Shown: positions 23,394 to 30,911, counted from the first letter of the stretch. The stretch is 35,540 bases of DNA from Saccharofermentans sp. (GCA_024403855.1 JAKSRC010000016.1:1-35540); one strand, 5' to 3'. Notes: a model not told the origin generated them from the letters alone. Translations and numbers: made by a program.

Positions 23394-24424
23394 TCTTCTT
23401 CCTCGCTCTTATCTTTAATAGATTTTACCAAGAGGACAATAAGTATGTACGTAAGGCCGATTACGCAGATGAAGTTGATCGCTCCAAAAGAAAGCTTACC
23501 GTCAACAATGACACTGCCCTGAAGGAAGTTGTTAATACCTGTAACAATGTTAATTACCGTAGCTGCGATAAGAACGCCGATTGTTGTCTTCTTCTTTTCG
23601 TTCAATGCGAAGTATCCATCGTTCCAGATCGTAATTGTAGCAACGATTACCAATCCGAGCATGATGCCAGTGAGGTCTACGATATAATCTTCTGCCGGCA
23701 ATTCAATTTTGCTTGAATCAAGGAAAGCAAACAATCCCAGATAAATTGCCATGAAAGTAAATCCTGCTCTGTATGCTTTTCCGATAATTGCCTGCTGACG
23801 CTCATCGAACTCAGACTTATATCCTGATCCTCTGAGAACACCAAGTCTAAGAAGTGTGCCGATCAGGATGCCTAAGCAACCTGCCATAAGAATGAATGTT
23901 GAAATAACACTCTTGTTATCCTGGTAAACACTGATTACAAAATTAGTTGAGCTCATGCCGTTTGCAGCAAAAGAACCTCTGTCATTAGTGATCGTGCTGT
24001 TCTCGTGTGAATTAACAAATTCATGGAAGTCATTATCATTTGCAAAACACTGGAACTTTAATGTGTACTTGCCTTCAGTAAGTTCAAGAAGTTCGCTTGT
24101 TGAATCAACAGTATCTCCGGTTACGTAGTAAAGCACGTTGCCATCTTCATCAATAAATGAAAGAGCAGTAATGATTCCGGATGAAGGATTCGCACCTTCC
24201 CACTTTGCACTGACTGTATATTTACCTTCAAAGGCAACATCCAATTCATCTTCCCAATCTATTGTGAGCATCTTACCATTCTCGGCGATAAGTGTTCTCT
24301 CGTATTCCATGTGAGTACCCTTATCTTTGAATCCGTGAATTGCAAAACTGACCAGTGCAAAGAACATTATTATTGTTGCTATCGAAACTATAGTGACAAA
24401 TGTCTTTCTGACTGAATTTTTCAT
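23390..24424 (-). CDS. Membrane protein paired with XRE regulator
   Basis: This is a 344-residue protein. One N-terminal helix is followed by an extracytoplasmic beta-rich region (about 40-155), then at least five helices; a loop between the second and third contains FDERQQAIIGKAYRAG. That 'DERQ' loop recalls the small DUF2178-like membrane proteins often encoded with XRE repressors, but here it is fused to an extra exposed domain. I start at ATG 24424 (MKNSVRK), 8 bases after AGGGATGG. ATG 24436 and an earlier in-frame ATG lie inside or before this site. The pair could be a membrane-stress or antimicrobial sensing unit; this is inferred. Confidence 0.85.
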   Translation of the reverse strand: MKNSVRKTFVTIVSIATIIMFFALVSFAIHGFKDKGTHMEYERTLIAENGKMLTIDWEDELDVAFEGKYTVSAKWEGANPSSGIITALSFIDEDGNVLYYVTGDTVDSTSELLELTEGKYTLKFQCFANDNDFHEFVNSHENSTITNDRGSFAANGMSSTNFVISVYQDNKSVISTFILMAGCLGILIGTLLRLGVLRGSGYKSEFDERQQAIIGKAYRAGFTFMAIYLGLFAFLDSSKIELPAEDYIVDLTGIMLGLVIVATITIWNDGYFALNEKKKTTIGVLIAATVINIVTGINNFLQGSVIVDGKLSFGAINFICVIGLTYILIVLLVKSIKDKSEEEE

Positions 24425-24472
24425 TTTCAAAACCATCCCTAAATAAAATTCAAAGCGCTTTGTTGTGAGCAT

Positions 24473-24515
24473 AATTTATCACCCGTTTTACATAATGTCA
24501 AGTATATACGACATT
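24473..24515 (-). promoter_or_regulatory. Promoter and operator of the XRE / membrane-protein operon
   Basis: On the minus strand TTGACA (24501-24496), a 17-nt spacer and TAAATT (24478-24473) form a strong promoter. AATGTC (24494-24499) and GACATT (24510-24515) make a perfect dyad with a 10-base centre that contains GTATATAC and covers the -35 box. This fits autorepression by the operon's XRE protein. Confidence 0.75.
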
Positions 24516-24532
24516 TTGTTATATCAGGAATA

Positions 24533-24579
24533 CAAAAAGAACCGTCCCAAAAGGATTCGGTTCCTGATGGGACGGCTCT
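24533..24579 (-). terminator. Intrinsic terminator of the secreted Thr-rich protein gene
   Basis: On the minus strand AGAGCCGTCCCA pairs with TGGGACGGTTCT over 12 bp (wobble included), and a T-run follows. Confidence 0.88.
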
Positions 24580-24608
24580 GTTCTGATCGAAAATAAGGAC
24601 CGGACGAT

Positions 24609-25100
24609 TTACTGCTTTGCCAAAGTTACATTAGCATCAAGAAGCTTCTTTTCTACTCTTACTAAGCACTCGGTATAGTAAAGATCATCTGCCGGAGTCA
24701 TGTCTTTTGAGTCGAATTTCTCAATAGTAGCAGCAAATTCAGCATACTTTGCCATAAACTTACCGTACTCAAGTAAAAGTTTCGCATCAGTGGAATCTTT
24801 GCTCATCTTCACCATGAAATCGATATATTCGTCCATGAAAGATTCGTAGCTTTCACAGAACTCTTTAACTTCAGGAGATACAACATTGCTGTCTTTTGAT
24901 TCTTCTGAATCTGTCGTCTCATCACCTTCGGAAACAGTTGTTTCAGCCTCTTCCGTTGTGGTGGCAACTGTTGTTGAGACTTCTGTCTTTTCAGTCGTTG
25001 TTGTGGTGGTTTCCTTTGAGCCTGATGAGCTGCTGCCTAATGCAAATGACATGAATAAGCTAGCTGTCATTACTACTGCAAGAATCTGAATTTTCTTCAT
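24609..25100 (-). CDS. Secreted Thr/Glu-rich protein with a lipobox Cys-to-Ser change
   Basis: This is a 163-residue protein with an N-terminal signal (MKKIQILAVV and hydrophobic core), a Ser/Thr/Glu-rich linker (about 23-72) and an alpha-helical C-terminal domain (about 75-163; EFCESYESFMDEYIDFM). Very similar Clostridia proteins are lipoproteins with LxGCSSS, and the window's own lipoprotein at 1956 has its Cys at residue 23. Here residue 23 is Ser, codon AGC, one base from the Cys codon TGC. It may thus be released by signal peptidase I, or this copy lost its anchor. AGGAGG precedes the ATG. Its first 41 bases overlap the VanZ-like gene. Confidence 0.88.
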   Translation of the reverse strand: MKKIQILAVVMTASLFMSFALGSSSSGSKETTTTTTEKTEVSTTVATTTEEAETTVSEGDETTDSEESKDSNVVSPEVKEFCESYESFMDEYIDFMVKMSKDSTDAKLLLEYGKFMAKYAEFAATIEKFDSKDMTPADDLYYTECLVRVEKKLLDANVTLAKQ

Positions 25101-25512
25101 AAAACTTTCCTCCTAGAATAGTTGCGATTGCCAATAAACTGCCGAGTAAATAGACAATCACATCAGTTATGTCTGCAGTTCCGGTTGTAATTCCGAAACG
25201 TTGCATTAGTTCATAAACAATTCCTAAAAGGCTGCAAAATACCAGTAGAATTGTTTTCTTTTTATCGGCCCATACAATGAACTGAATGATCATTGTAAAA
25301 GAGAATGACCACAACAAATCGGCTCCGTAACCTCTGATGATTTCTATTGCTAAACCACCACCGGTAATTGTCTTGATGGGAATTATCTTCAAAAGGAATC
25401 TTGAGACATATGCGTCTTTGTTAAATAGCAAATACAGTAACAGTCCTAAAACCAACATAACTGCACTGATTATCAAAAGAGCTATTCTTTTCTTGCCTAT
25501 AGAGAAACGCAT
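25060..25512 (-). CDS. VanZ-like membrane protein
   Basis: This 150-residue protein has four to five membrane helices. GYGADLLWSFSFTM and the later YELMQRFGITTGTADITDVIVYLLGS match the VanZ-like family pattern (YE..Q.f...GT.D..D). VanZ gives low-level teicoplanin resistance in Enterococcus; most relatives have unknown roles. ATG 25512 is the best start, but AAGGAGG (25539-25533) is 20 bases upstream, unusually far. In-frame extension upstream runs through the terminator hairpin at 25546-25575, so it is not believed. The gene's end overlaps the next gene by 41 bases. A long structured leader precedes it. Confidence 0.8.
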   Translation of the reverse strand: MRFSIGKKRIALLIISAVMLVLGLLLYLLFNKDAYVSRFLLKIIPIKTITGGGLAIEIIRGYGADLLWSFSFTMIIQFIVWADKKKTILLVFCSLLGIVYELMQRFGITTGTADITDVIVYLLGSLLAIATILGGKFYEENSDSCSSNDS

Positions 25513-25545
25513 CGAAACCGACTTTCTGTAACCCTCCTTGCAAAT

Positions 25546-25690
25546 AAAAAGTGCGGCAACCGAAGTTACCGCACTGAAAGCGTCAGCCTCGATTGCTGCG
25601 ACACAACTCATTCCTATGACAGGTATGAAAGAGACTAACGTTTTTTACAAAAACGCAAGACTGCCATAGGTTCTATCAAGTTGTGTCGCA
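25546..25690 (-). ncRNA. Structured leader RNA or sRNA with terminator, upstream of VanZ-like gene
   Basis: From the expected start point (near 25690) the minus-strand RNA forms a 94-nt hairpin. An 11-bp perfect outer stem (TGCGACACAAC / GTTGTGTCGCA) is followed by an internal loop, a 10-bp stem (CCTATGGCAG / CTGTCATAGG) with a G-U pair that favours this strand, another loop, and CGTTTTT / AAAAACG at the tip. Then comes an 11-bp UUCG-capped terminator (25575-25546) with TTTTT, and AAGGAGG seven bases later. The layout is that of an attenuated leader or riboswitch, or of a free 147-nt RNA. I could not match it to a known class. Confidence 0.65.
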
Positions 25691-25695
25691 TCCCA

Positions 25696-25701
25696 ATTAT
25701 A
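25696..25701 (-). promoter_or_regulatory. -10 box of the structured leader
   Basis: TATAAT on the minus strand ends 6-7 bases before the first paired base of the long hairpin, so the RNA would begin exactly with the outer stem. No good -35 is seen. Confidence 0.55.
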
Positions 25702-25884
25702 ACTCAACAAGCCATGACCTTCTACAAACCATTCGTCATTTGAAATCAAAGTTATTGCCAAAAACGAATGCACCGGTCAAAGCCACTCGGCAAATATGAG
25801 TTATGTGTCTCTTTCTTCTCTCCCATACCATGCCAAGCCGATTCTAACACCTCGAAAAAACCAACAGGTCTGCTGTCAGCATAC

Positions 25885-25919
25885 AAAAATGCCCTGGTGA
25901 ATCAGACCCACCAAGGCAT
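25885..25919 (-). terminator. Intrinsic terminator of the XRE-like gene
   Basis: On the minus strand ATGCCTTGGTG and CACCAGGGCAT form an 11-bp stem with one wobble, followed by TTTTTG. Between it and the VanZ leader promoter (25702-25884) I see no gene; CATTCGT / ACGAATG form a small dyad there. Confidence 0.85.
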
Positions 25920-25943
25920 TAAAAATTATTATGTATAAATCAA

Positions 25944-26372
25944 TCAGGCAAGTTGTGGCAAGCCGTATTTCTCAAGTTCGACATTAAGATCTCTTACTTC
26001 CATCTTGTTGCTAACGGCATAAATTATCAGGCTATCGCGTCTGTTCTTGGGATATAGAATACCTTCACCTGCAATTTCCAACGCGCGCTGACATTCAGTT
26101 ATTGTCATTTTGCAGGCAAGTGCTATAGCAACAATCTTGTCTTTGCCCGGATTTTTACTGCCGTCCATAATCTGATAGAAATAAGTGCGATCTATGCCAC
26201 TTCCGGCAATTACATCGACTTTGGACATTCCTTTTGAACTAAAGACTGTATCCAGATATTCTTTCAAAGTTTTCGGATATTTGTCGCGAAGTTCTTCAAG
26301 ATACTTATCCAGTTCTTCCAGCGAATCAGTCGATGTCAGCTTGTTCATGAGGTCGCCTGTTTTGTCTGTCAT
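25944..26372 (-). CDS. XRE-type helix-turn-helix protein divergent from a kinase
   Basis: This is a 142-residue protein. An N-terminal helical part (about 1-45) is followed by an HTH-like domain (about 48-110; GMSKVDVIAGSGIDRTYFYQIMDG). The recognition helix resembles phage-repressor folds. I start at ATG 26372 (MTDKTGD), with GAGG 9 bases upstream; ATG 26408 would lie beyond this site. It is divergent from, and 30 bases away from, a Ser/Thr kinase gene, so the two share a regulatory gap. Similar pairs of XRE-like proteins and kinases occur in Clostridia. It may be a kinase substrate or the repressor of the pair. Confidence 0.88.
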   Translation of the reverse strand: MTDKTGDLMNKLTSTDSLEELDKYLEELRDKYPKTLKEYLDTVFSSKGMSKVDVIAGSGIDRTYFYQIMDGSKNPGKDKIVAIALACKMTITECQRALEIAGEGILYPKNRRDSLIIYAVSNKMEVRDLNVELEKYGLPQLA

Positions 26373-26390
26373 AGTATTATCCTCTAGTTG

Positions 26391-26412
26391 TATAATTACG
26401 GTATGCAATACC
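26391..26412 (+). promoter_or_regulatory. -10 box and dyad at the kinase start
   Basis: TATAAT (26391-26396) would start RNA at about 26402-26403, which is the kinase ATG itself. GGTAT-GCA-ATACC (26400-26412) is a perfect short dyad over the start codon. It may be the binding site of the divergent XRE-like protein. Confidence 0.45.
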
Positions 26413-27428
26413 TGTCGCAGTACACTGAATTATACCATTACGATAACAAACGAAGCCTGGTCAGAAATGCCATGACCGGTGATGTTCGCATGATGAAAAT
26501 TCTCTCCCACTACGACGAGAGCGTGTATCAATATCTGTGCGGTAACAGCAACAAACATATTCCTAAAATCTTTGAACTTTATAAGGATGCGCAAGGAAAT
26601 CTCATAGTTATCGAAGAGTTCATACAGGGTAATACCTTCGATATTATTATCAACAACCCCACAATACCGGAGAAGACTAAACTCAAATACTTCTTAGATC
26701 TTCTTGAAGGACTTACATTCCTTCATAATGCGCCGAATCCTATTATCCACAGAGATCTGAAACCTTCGAACATAATGCTCACCGAAAAGGGTGAAATTGT
26801 TATCCTGGATTACGATGCAGCCAAGATTTATAAACCTGACAGTACAGGTGACACGACATTTCTTGGCACTGACGGAGTTGCAGCTCCTGAACAGTATGGC
26901 TTCATGCAGTCTGATCCAAGAAGCGATATCTATGCGGTCGGTAAGATGTTGTCCGTCGCATTTCCCAGTAACTCAAGAATACAAAAGATTGCAGAGAAAG
27001 CTACTAGCTTTGATCCTGAAAAACGCTATCCCAATGCCAAGATATTATCCGATGTTCTGGCCGGAAGACTCAGTCCTTCACTTAGACTGAAACCCATATT
27101 CCCGCCACCGGGATATAGAACACGCAAGTGGTGGAAAATGCTCATCGCGACATTCTCCTATCTCTTTATTATTTGGACATGTGCCGATTTTCATTCAAAT
27201 GACGATCCGCTATTTAATAATCTGACCAGAATAATATTGATATTAACGATATTGTTTTCTGTAGACATCTGTAATTCATGGACAGGTATTTTCGACGTAT
27301 TGCCATTTGTAACCCACAGAAATTTCTTCCTCAGAAGTTTATTCAAGTTCCTGTTCATTATGCTGTTCTGGATCTCATTGACTACATTGGTCGCTACTTT
27401 AGTGGTTATGACAGGGCATAGTGTTTGA
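26403..27428 (+). CDS. Membrane Ser/Thr protein kinase
   Basis: This is a 341-residue protein. The kinase domain (about 20-225) has the ATP lysine in MMKIL (Lys32), HRDLKPSN with catalytic Asp118, and APEQYG (161-166). The metal-binding DFG motif reads DYD (136-138), and no glycine-rich loop is visible, so activity may be altered. Residues about 240-341 contain three to four membrane helices, an unusual C-terminal membrane domain in place of PASTA repeats. Neighbours are an XRE-like protein, a NUDIX hydrolase and a macro-domain protein, with a PPP phosphatase 2.6 kb on. The start lacks a ribosome site, and the -10 box suggests a leaderless mRNA. TTG 26388 is an alternative but overlaps the -10. 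Confidence 0.9.
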   Translation: MQYLSQYTELYHYDNKRSLVRNAMTGDVRMMKILSHYDESVYQYLCGNSNKHIPKIFELYKDAQGNLIVIEEFIQGNTFDIIINNPTIPEKTKLKYFLDLLEGLTFLHNAPNPIIHRDLKPSNIMLTEKGEIVILDYDAAKIYKPDSTGDTTFLGTDGVAAPEQYGFMQSDPRSDIYAVGKMLSVAFPSNSRIQKIAEKATSFDPEKRYPNAKILSDVLAGRLSPSLRLKPIFPPPGYRTRKWWKMLIATFSYLFIIWTCADFHSNDDPLFNNLTRIILILTILFSVDICNSWTGIFDVLPFVTHRNFFLRSLFKFLFIMLFWISLTTLVATLVVMTGHSV

Positions 27429-27452
27429 TACGATGAGAAAGGTTCTTTCTAT

Positions 27453-27854
27453 ATGAAAACGATCAAAGTTGTTGCAGCAATTATCTGTGACGATATAGAG
27501 AAAAAGAATAAGATTTTTGCAACCGCCAGAGGTTATGGTGAGCACAAAGGCGGCTGGGAATTTCCCGGAGGAAAAGTAGAACCCGGCGAGACTTCACAGC
27601 AGGCTCTCGTAAGAGAAATAATGGAAGAACTTAATACTGAAATCAAAGTTTTCGATCTCATCGACACCATTGAATACGACTATCCAACCTTTCATCTGTC
27701 AATGGACTGTTTCTGGGCAGAAGTTGTTTCCGGATCTCTTGAATTAAAAGAAGCCGAAGCATCGAAATGGTTAACCCGACAACAATTAGATAGCGTTGCC
27801 TGGCTCCCGGCAGACATTACTTTGATTGAAAAAATCAGAGCAAATATGAACTAA
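27453..27854 (+). CDS. NUDIX hydrolase, MutT-like (8-oxo-dGTP diphosphatase type)
   Basis: This 133-residue protein carries the Nudix box at 40-61 (GKVEPGETSQQALVREIMEEL), matching GX5EX7REUXEEXGU except that the final Gly is Asn61. GGWEFPGGK just before is typical of MutT-like (deoxy)nucleoside triphosphate pyrophosphohydrolases that clean oxidised nucleotides. GAAAGG stands before the ATG, 24 bases after the kinase stop, so it may be cotranscribed with the kinase. Confidence 0.93.
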   Translation: MKTIKVVAAIICDDIEKKNKIFATARGYGEHKGGWEFPGGKVEPGETSQQALVREIMEELNTEIKVFDLIDTIEYDYPTFHLSMDCFWAEVVSGSLELKEAEASKWLTRQQLDSVAWLPADITLIEKIRANMN

Positions 27855-27945
27855 GTAAACCCTTTTGAGTACCTTTATTCGAACATGCTGTTTGGTACTA
27901 TTAGTAAAAATCAAGACAACAATAGCGATACGGAGGTAAACAGCA

Positions 27946-28497
27946 ATGGAAGATAATAAGTCTCGTATTCAGTTAGTAAAGGGTTCATGTGCCGATCAGG
28001 TCGTCGATGCTGTTGTTAATGCTGCGAATAGTGGCTTGTGGGAAGGCGGCGGAATCTGCGGTGTCATTTTCAGCAAGGCCGGAAGCGTTGATCTTACAAA
28101 CGCATGCAGCAAGATCAAGACACCGTTGAATGATGGTGATGCTGTTATTACTCCTGCTTTCAACCTTAAGAACGCTAGGGCAATCATTCACGCTGTTGGT
28201 CCTGACTTTAGAAGGACACCTATGGCATTTAAAGAATTGTTTGATGCCTACTACAATTCCTTAGTTACACTTAAAGATAACGGATATCACAGCATCTCAT
28301 TCCCGCTGATTAGTTCAGGAATTTTTGCAGGTTCGTTGAAAGAGCCGGCCACTGAATCAGCAAACCAGTGTTGCAGAGCTTATAAGCGCTTTGTTGAGGA
28401 TTATCCTGACTATCCTGTCGACGTTACACTGTGTGCATATGGTGCGAACGAGATGATTGATGCAAAGAAGATGTTCGATTCATACTTTAACGGTTGA
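27946..28497 (+). CDS. Macro-domain protein (ADP-ribose / O-acetyl-ADP-ribose hydrolase type)
   Basis: This 183-residue protein is a single macro domain: VNAANSGLWEGGGICGVIF (about 27-45) is the ligand loop and ISFPLISSGIFAG (about 120-132) the second binding loop. Such proteins bind ADP-ribose and often remove it from proteins or from O-acetyl-ADP-ribose. GGAGG lies 8 bases before the ATG. The 91-base gap upstream contains AGTACC / GGTACT (27868-27899) as a dyad and could hold its own promoter. Together with the NUDIX enzyme it suggests turnover of nucleotide-derived signals. Confidence 0.92.
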   Translation: MEDNKSRIQLVKGSCADQVVDAVVNAANSGLWEGGGICGVIFSKAGSVDLTNACSKIKTPLNDGDAVITPAFNLKNARAIIHAVGPDFRRTPMAFKELFDAYYNSLVTLKDNGYHSISFPLISSGIFAGSLKEPATESANQCCRAYKRFVEDYPDYPVDVTLCAYGANEMIDAKKMFDSYFNG

Positions 28498-28672
28498 TAT
28501 CAGATATTCAGACAGCTGAACTTCTCTCTTCCCTGCCACACAATATTTTATTTGGCGAATACTTCAAAATGTGCCTAACAACCCGTAAAAGCGTGGTAGT
28601 ATTTAAGCAGAGAAATAAGTGGCGGAATTCTATTCATCTGGTTTTCGAGATTTATAAAGGAGCTTTTCAGTT

Positions 28673-30025
28673 ATGATCAACAGAGAAATGTTTGTTACTG
28701 ACCTTTTGAAATATGCGTCAACAATGAGCGATCCGAAAGAAATCATCAATGAGATGCTCCGTTATCTCGGTCATGAACTGAATGCTGACAGAGCTTATAT
28801 TTTCGAAGAAGTGGCCGGAGTTTGCTTCAATAATACTTTCGAATGGTGCAAGGAAGGCGTTGTGCCGCAGATAGATATTCTGCAGAATGTGCCGTATGAA
28901 GTTTGTGAGCCCTGGTATAAGGAATACGACAAGAACACCAATATCGTAATCAGAGACTTGGAAGAATATAAGAACGTCAGCCAGGTTATTTATGACATCC
29001 TGAAGCCTCAGGATATTAATACCTTGATTACAGGTCCTCTTGAACTTGACGGCAAGTATATTGGATTCTGGGGTGTTGATAATCCGCCGGCTGATATGCT
29101 CGATGATATTTCGGCGATCATTACGCTTTTGACTTATACAATGTCTATCATGATCAGATACAGGAACTCAATAGATGAGATTACCTATATCAGTATGTAC
29201 GATCAGCTGTCAGGCGTGTGCAACAGACGAGTGCTGGTAGCGAAAGAGAACGAGATACACGGTACCTCAAGCGTTTCCATCATGAGCTGTGACATTAACG
29301 GCTTGAAGAAGATGAACGATACTAAAGGCCATGCGGCAGGAGACCAGCTGATCATTGACTGTGCTGCCGCCCTTTCGAAGGCTTTTGGCAATGACAATGT
29401 TTATCGTATCGGCGGTGACGAGTTTGTTGTCCTCATGACAGATGAGTCAGAAGAGTCTTTCAATATGAGAAAAGAAAAGGCTCTTGCATACATGGATATG
29501 TATGAAGTAAGCGTATCAATCGGTTGCGTTCATCACCCGCACTCCAAGTATTCAATCGCGCAGATGCTCAAAGAAACCGACGATCTGATGTATGCATCAA
29601 AGGATGCTTACTATAGGCAGATGGGTACTGACAGAAGAGGCCAGAAGGATGCGCACAAAGCGCTCTGTGATCTGTATACAAAGATTCTCAAGATAAACAT
29701 TACTGAAGATACATATCAGATTATCGATATGGAAGAGAGCGAACAGAGCGAAGATATGGGCTTTAACAAGAGTATCTCCACATGGCTCTCGAATTTCGGT
29801 AAGAATGGTTATGTTCATCCGGACGATCTTGATGAATATTTGAGGCTTACAGATATAAATTATTTAAGTGAATATTTTGCAGGCAATAAAACTTCGCTTC
29901 ATATTTTTTACAGACGTAAGTTCGATGACACCTTTAAGCAGGTCATGATGGAAATAATTCCTGCAAGTGACTATAGCAGCGATAACCAGAGCCTGTATCT
30001 GTACGTAAAGAACATTGATGCATAA
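28673..30025 (+). CDS. GAF-GGDEF diguanylate cyclase with C-terminal PAS-like region
   Basis: This is a 450-residue soluble protein. Residues about 1-160 form a GAF-like sensor (ELNADRAYIFEE, ITGPLELDGKYIGFWGVDN). Residues about 170-320 form the GGDEF domain with a canonical GGDEF at 247-251. The RxxD inhibitory site is absent. Residues about 325-450 (HKALCDLYTKILKINITEDTY) look like a PAS-type domain placed after the cyclase, which is less usual. It should make cyclic di-GMP in the cytoplasm under control of an unknown ligand. AAAGGAG lies 9 bases before the ATG. The 175 bases upstream hold no convincing gene. Confidence 0.93.
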   Translation: MINREMFVTDLLKYASTMSDPKEIINEMLRYLGHELNADRAYIFEEVAGVCFNNTFEWCKEGVVPQIDILQNVPYEVCEPWYKEYDKNTNIVIRDLEEYKNVSQVIYDILKPQDINTLITGPLELDGKYIGFWGVDNPPADMLDDISAIITLLTYTMSIMIRYRNSIDEITYISMYDQLSGVCNRRVLVAKENEIHGTSSVSIMSCDINGLKKMNDTKGHAAGDQLIIDCAAALSKAFGNDNVYRIGGDEFVVLMTDESEESFNMRKEKALAYMDMYEVSVSIGCVHHPHSKYSIAQMLKETDDLMYASKDAYYRQMGTDRRGQKDAHKALCDLYTKILKINITEDTYQIIDMEESEQSEDMGFNKSISTWLSNFGKNGYVHPDDLDEYLRLTDINYLSEYFAGNKTSLHIFYRRKFDDTFKQVMMEIIPASDYSSDNQSLYLYVKNIDA

Positions 30026-30055
30026 GGCTGATTCTGGCATCGCACCGTTATTGAT

Positions 30056-30757
30056 ATGAACTATGTGATCTCCGATTTGCATGGATATCCTCACGAAAAG
30101 CTTCTTGCCCTGCTTGATAAGGCCGGGTTTTCTGATAGTGATTTTCTTTATATTCTTGGCGATGTAGTAGATCGTAATGGCGATGGTGGTGTGGCTACTT
30201 TGAAGTGGCTTTTGTATCAGCCGAATGCGCAGCTTATACTCGGAAATCACGAGGCGATGCTGCTTGCTTGTTCATTCGTTTTCGATGAGATCCGTGACGA
30301 TTTTGAAGAGACTTTCACAGCAGAGAAACTTGATTCACTTCAGCGCTATATGGCTGACGGTGGTGATGTCACATTGAAAACTATGCAGAAGCTTTCTCGT
30401 GATGAACAGCAGGATATTCTGGATTATCTGCGCGACTGCCCTCTTTATGAGACATTAGTTGTTGATGGAAAAGACTTCGTGCTTGTCCATGCCGGACTTG
30501 GTGATTTTGCTCCCGAAAAGCGCATGGGCGATTATTCTGCTGAAGATCTTCTGTGGGCATGGCCGGAATTAACTGACAGATACTACGATGATGTAATGAC
30601 GGTTTTCGGGCATACACCTACGCTGTCTTTTGGCGATGAATATGCAGATAAGATTATTAAAACACCGACCTGGTGCGCCATCGATATGGGTGCGGGATTT
30701 GGTAGAGAACCTGTACTTCTGAGGCTTGAAGATATGGCCGAATTCAGGTTGGAATAA
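30056..30757 (+). CDS. PPP-family metallophosphatase (serine/threonine phosphatase type)
   Basis: This 233-residue protein shows the calcineurin-like metal motifs in order: SDLHG (Asp7, His9), GDVVDRNGDG (Asp36) and GNHE (Asn64, His65), with later VHAG and FGHTPT histidines. Length and motifs fit lambda-phosphatase/PrpA-type PPP enzymes, which dephosphorylate Ser/Thr (some also Tyr or dinucleoside polyphosphates). It lies 30 bases after the GGDEF gene without a visible ribosome site. It could reverse the action of the nearby membrane kinase, which is an inference from location. Confidence 0.93.
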   Translation: MNYVISDLHGYPHEKLLALLDKAGFSDSDFLYILGDVVDRNGDGGVATLKWLLYQPNAQLILGNHEAMLLACSFVFDEIRDDFEETFTAEKLDSLQRYMADGGDVTLKTMQKLSRDEQQDILDYLRDCPLYETLVVDGKDFVLVHAGLGDFAPEKRMGDYSAEDLLWAWPELTDRYYDDVMTVFGHTPTLSFGDEYADKIIKTPTWCAIDMGAGFGREPVLLRLEDMAEFRLE

Positions 30758-30825
30758 AAGTCGCATATCAGACACATTGGTTAAGTGAAGAAGATGTTGA
30801 AAAGCTGATTCAAAAAGGCTTATGA
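30751..30825 (+). pseudogene. Possible C-terminal remnant of a lost gene
   Basis: The frame directly after and overlapping the phosphatase stop encodes VAYQTHWLSEEDVEKLIQK and a short end before TGA. It reads like a real protein C-terminus (amphipathic helix with EEDVEKLI) but has no start of its own. It may be the residue of a deleted or frameshifted gene, or chance. Confidence 0.25.
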
Positions 30826-30864
30826 AAACGTAATTTCAGCAGAATTTCAGTTTTGCCCCCTAAA

Positions 30865-30911
30865 TAGGTAATTTTTCTGAAATTTTCGAAAAATTTCAGA
30901 ATTTTTACCTA
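30865..30911. repeat. Long intergenic inverted repeat between convergent genes
   Basis: The arms TAGGTAA / TTACCTA (7 bp) and TTCTGAAATTTT with its complement (12 bp) are separated by a 3x3 internal loop. The whole is about 47 bases with a tiny loop. It lies between the phosphatase and the convergent MalY gene and may be a bidirectional terminator, although T-runs are weak. The rest of 30758-30989 shows only the possible remnant. Confidence 0.7.

Noticed and set aside
25597..25690. Known riboswitch classes (TPP, FMN, lysine, cobalamin, c-di-GMP, THF, ZTP, fluoride, yybP, guanidine, preQ1)
   Set aside because: The conserved cores of these classes that I remember are not present. This is a memory comparison, not a search.
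28494..28676. 60-codon frame starting at the macro-domain stop codon
   Set aside because: It has an ATGA overlap but no family-like features, and it runs through the GGDEF gene's ribosome site and start. It is more likely leader sequence.
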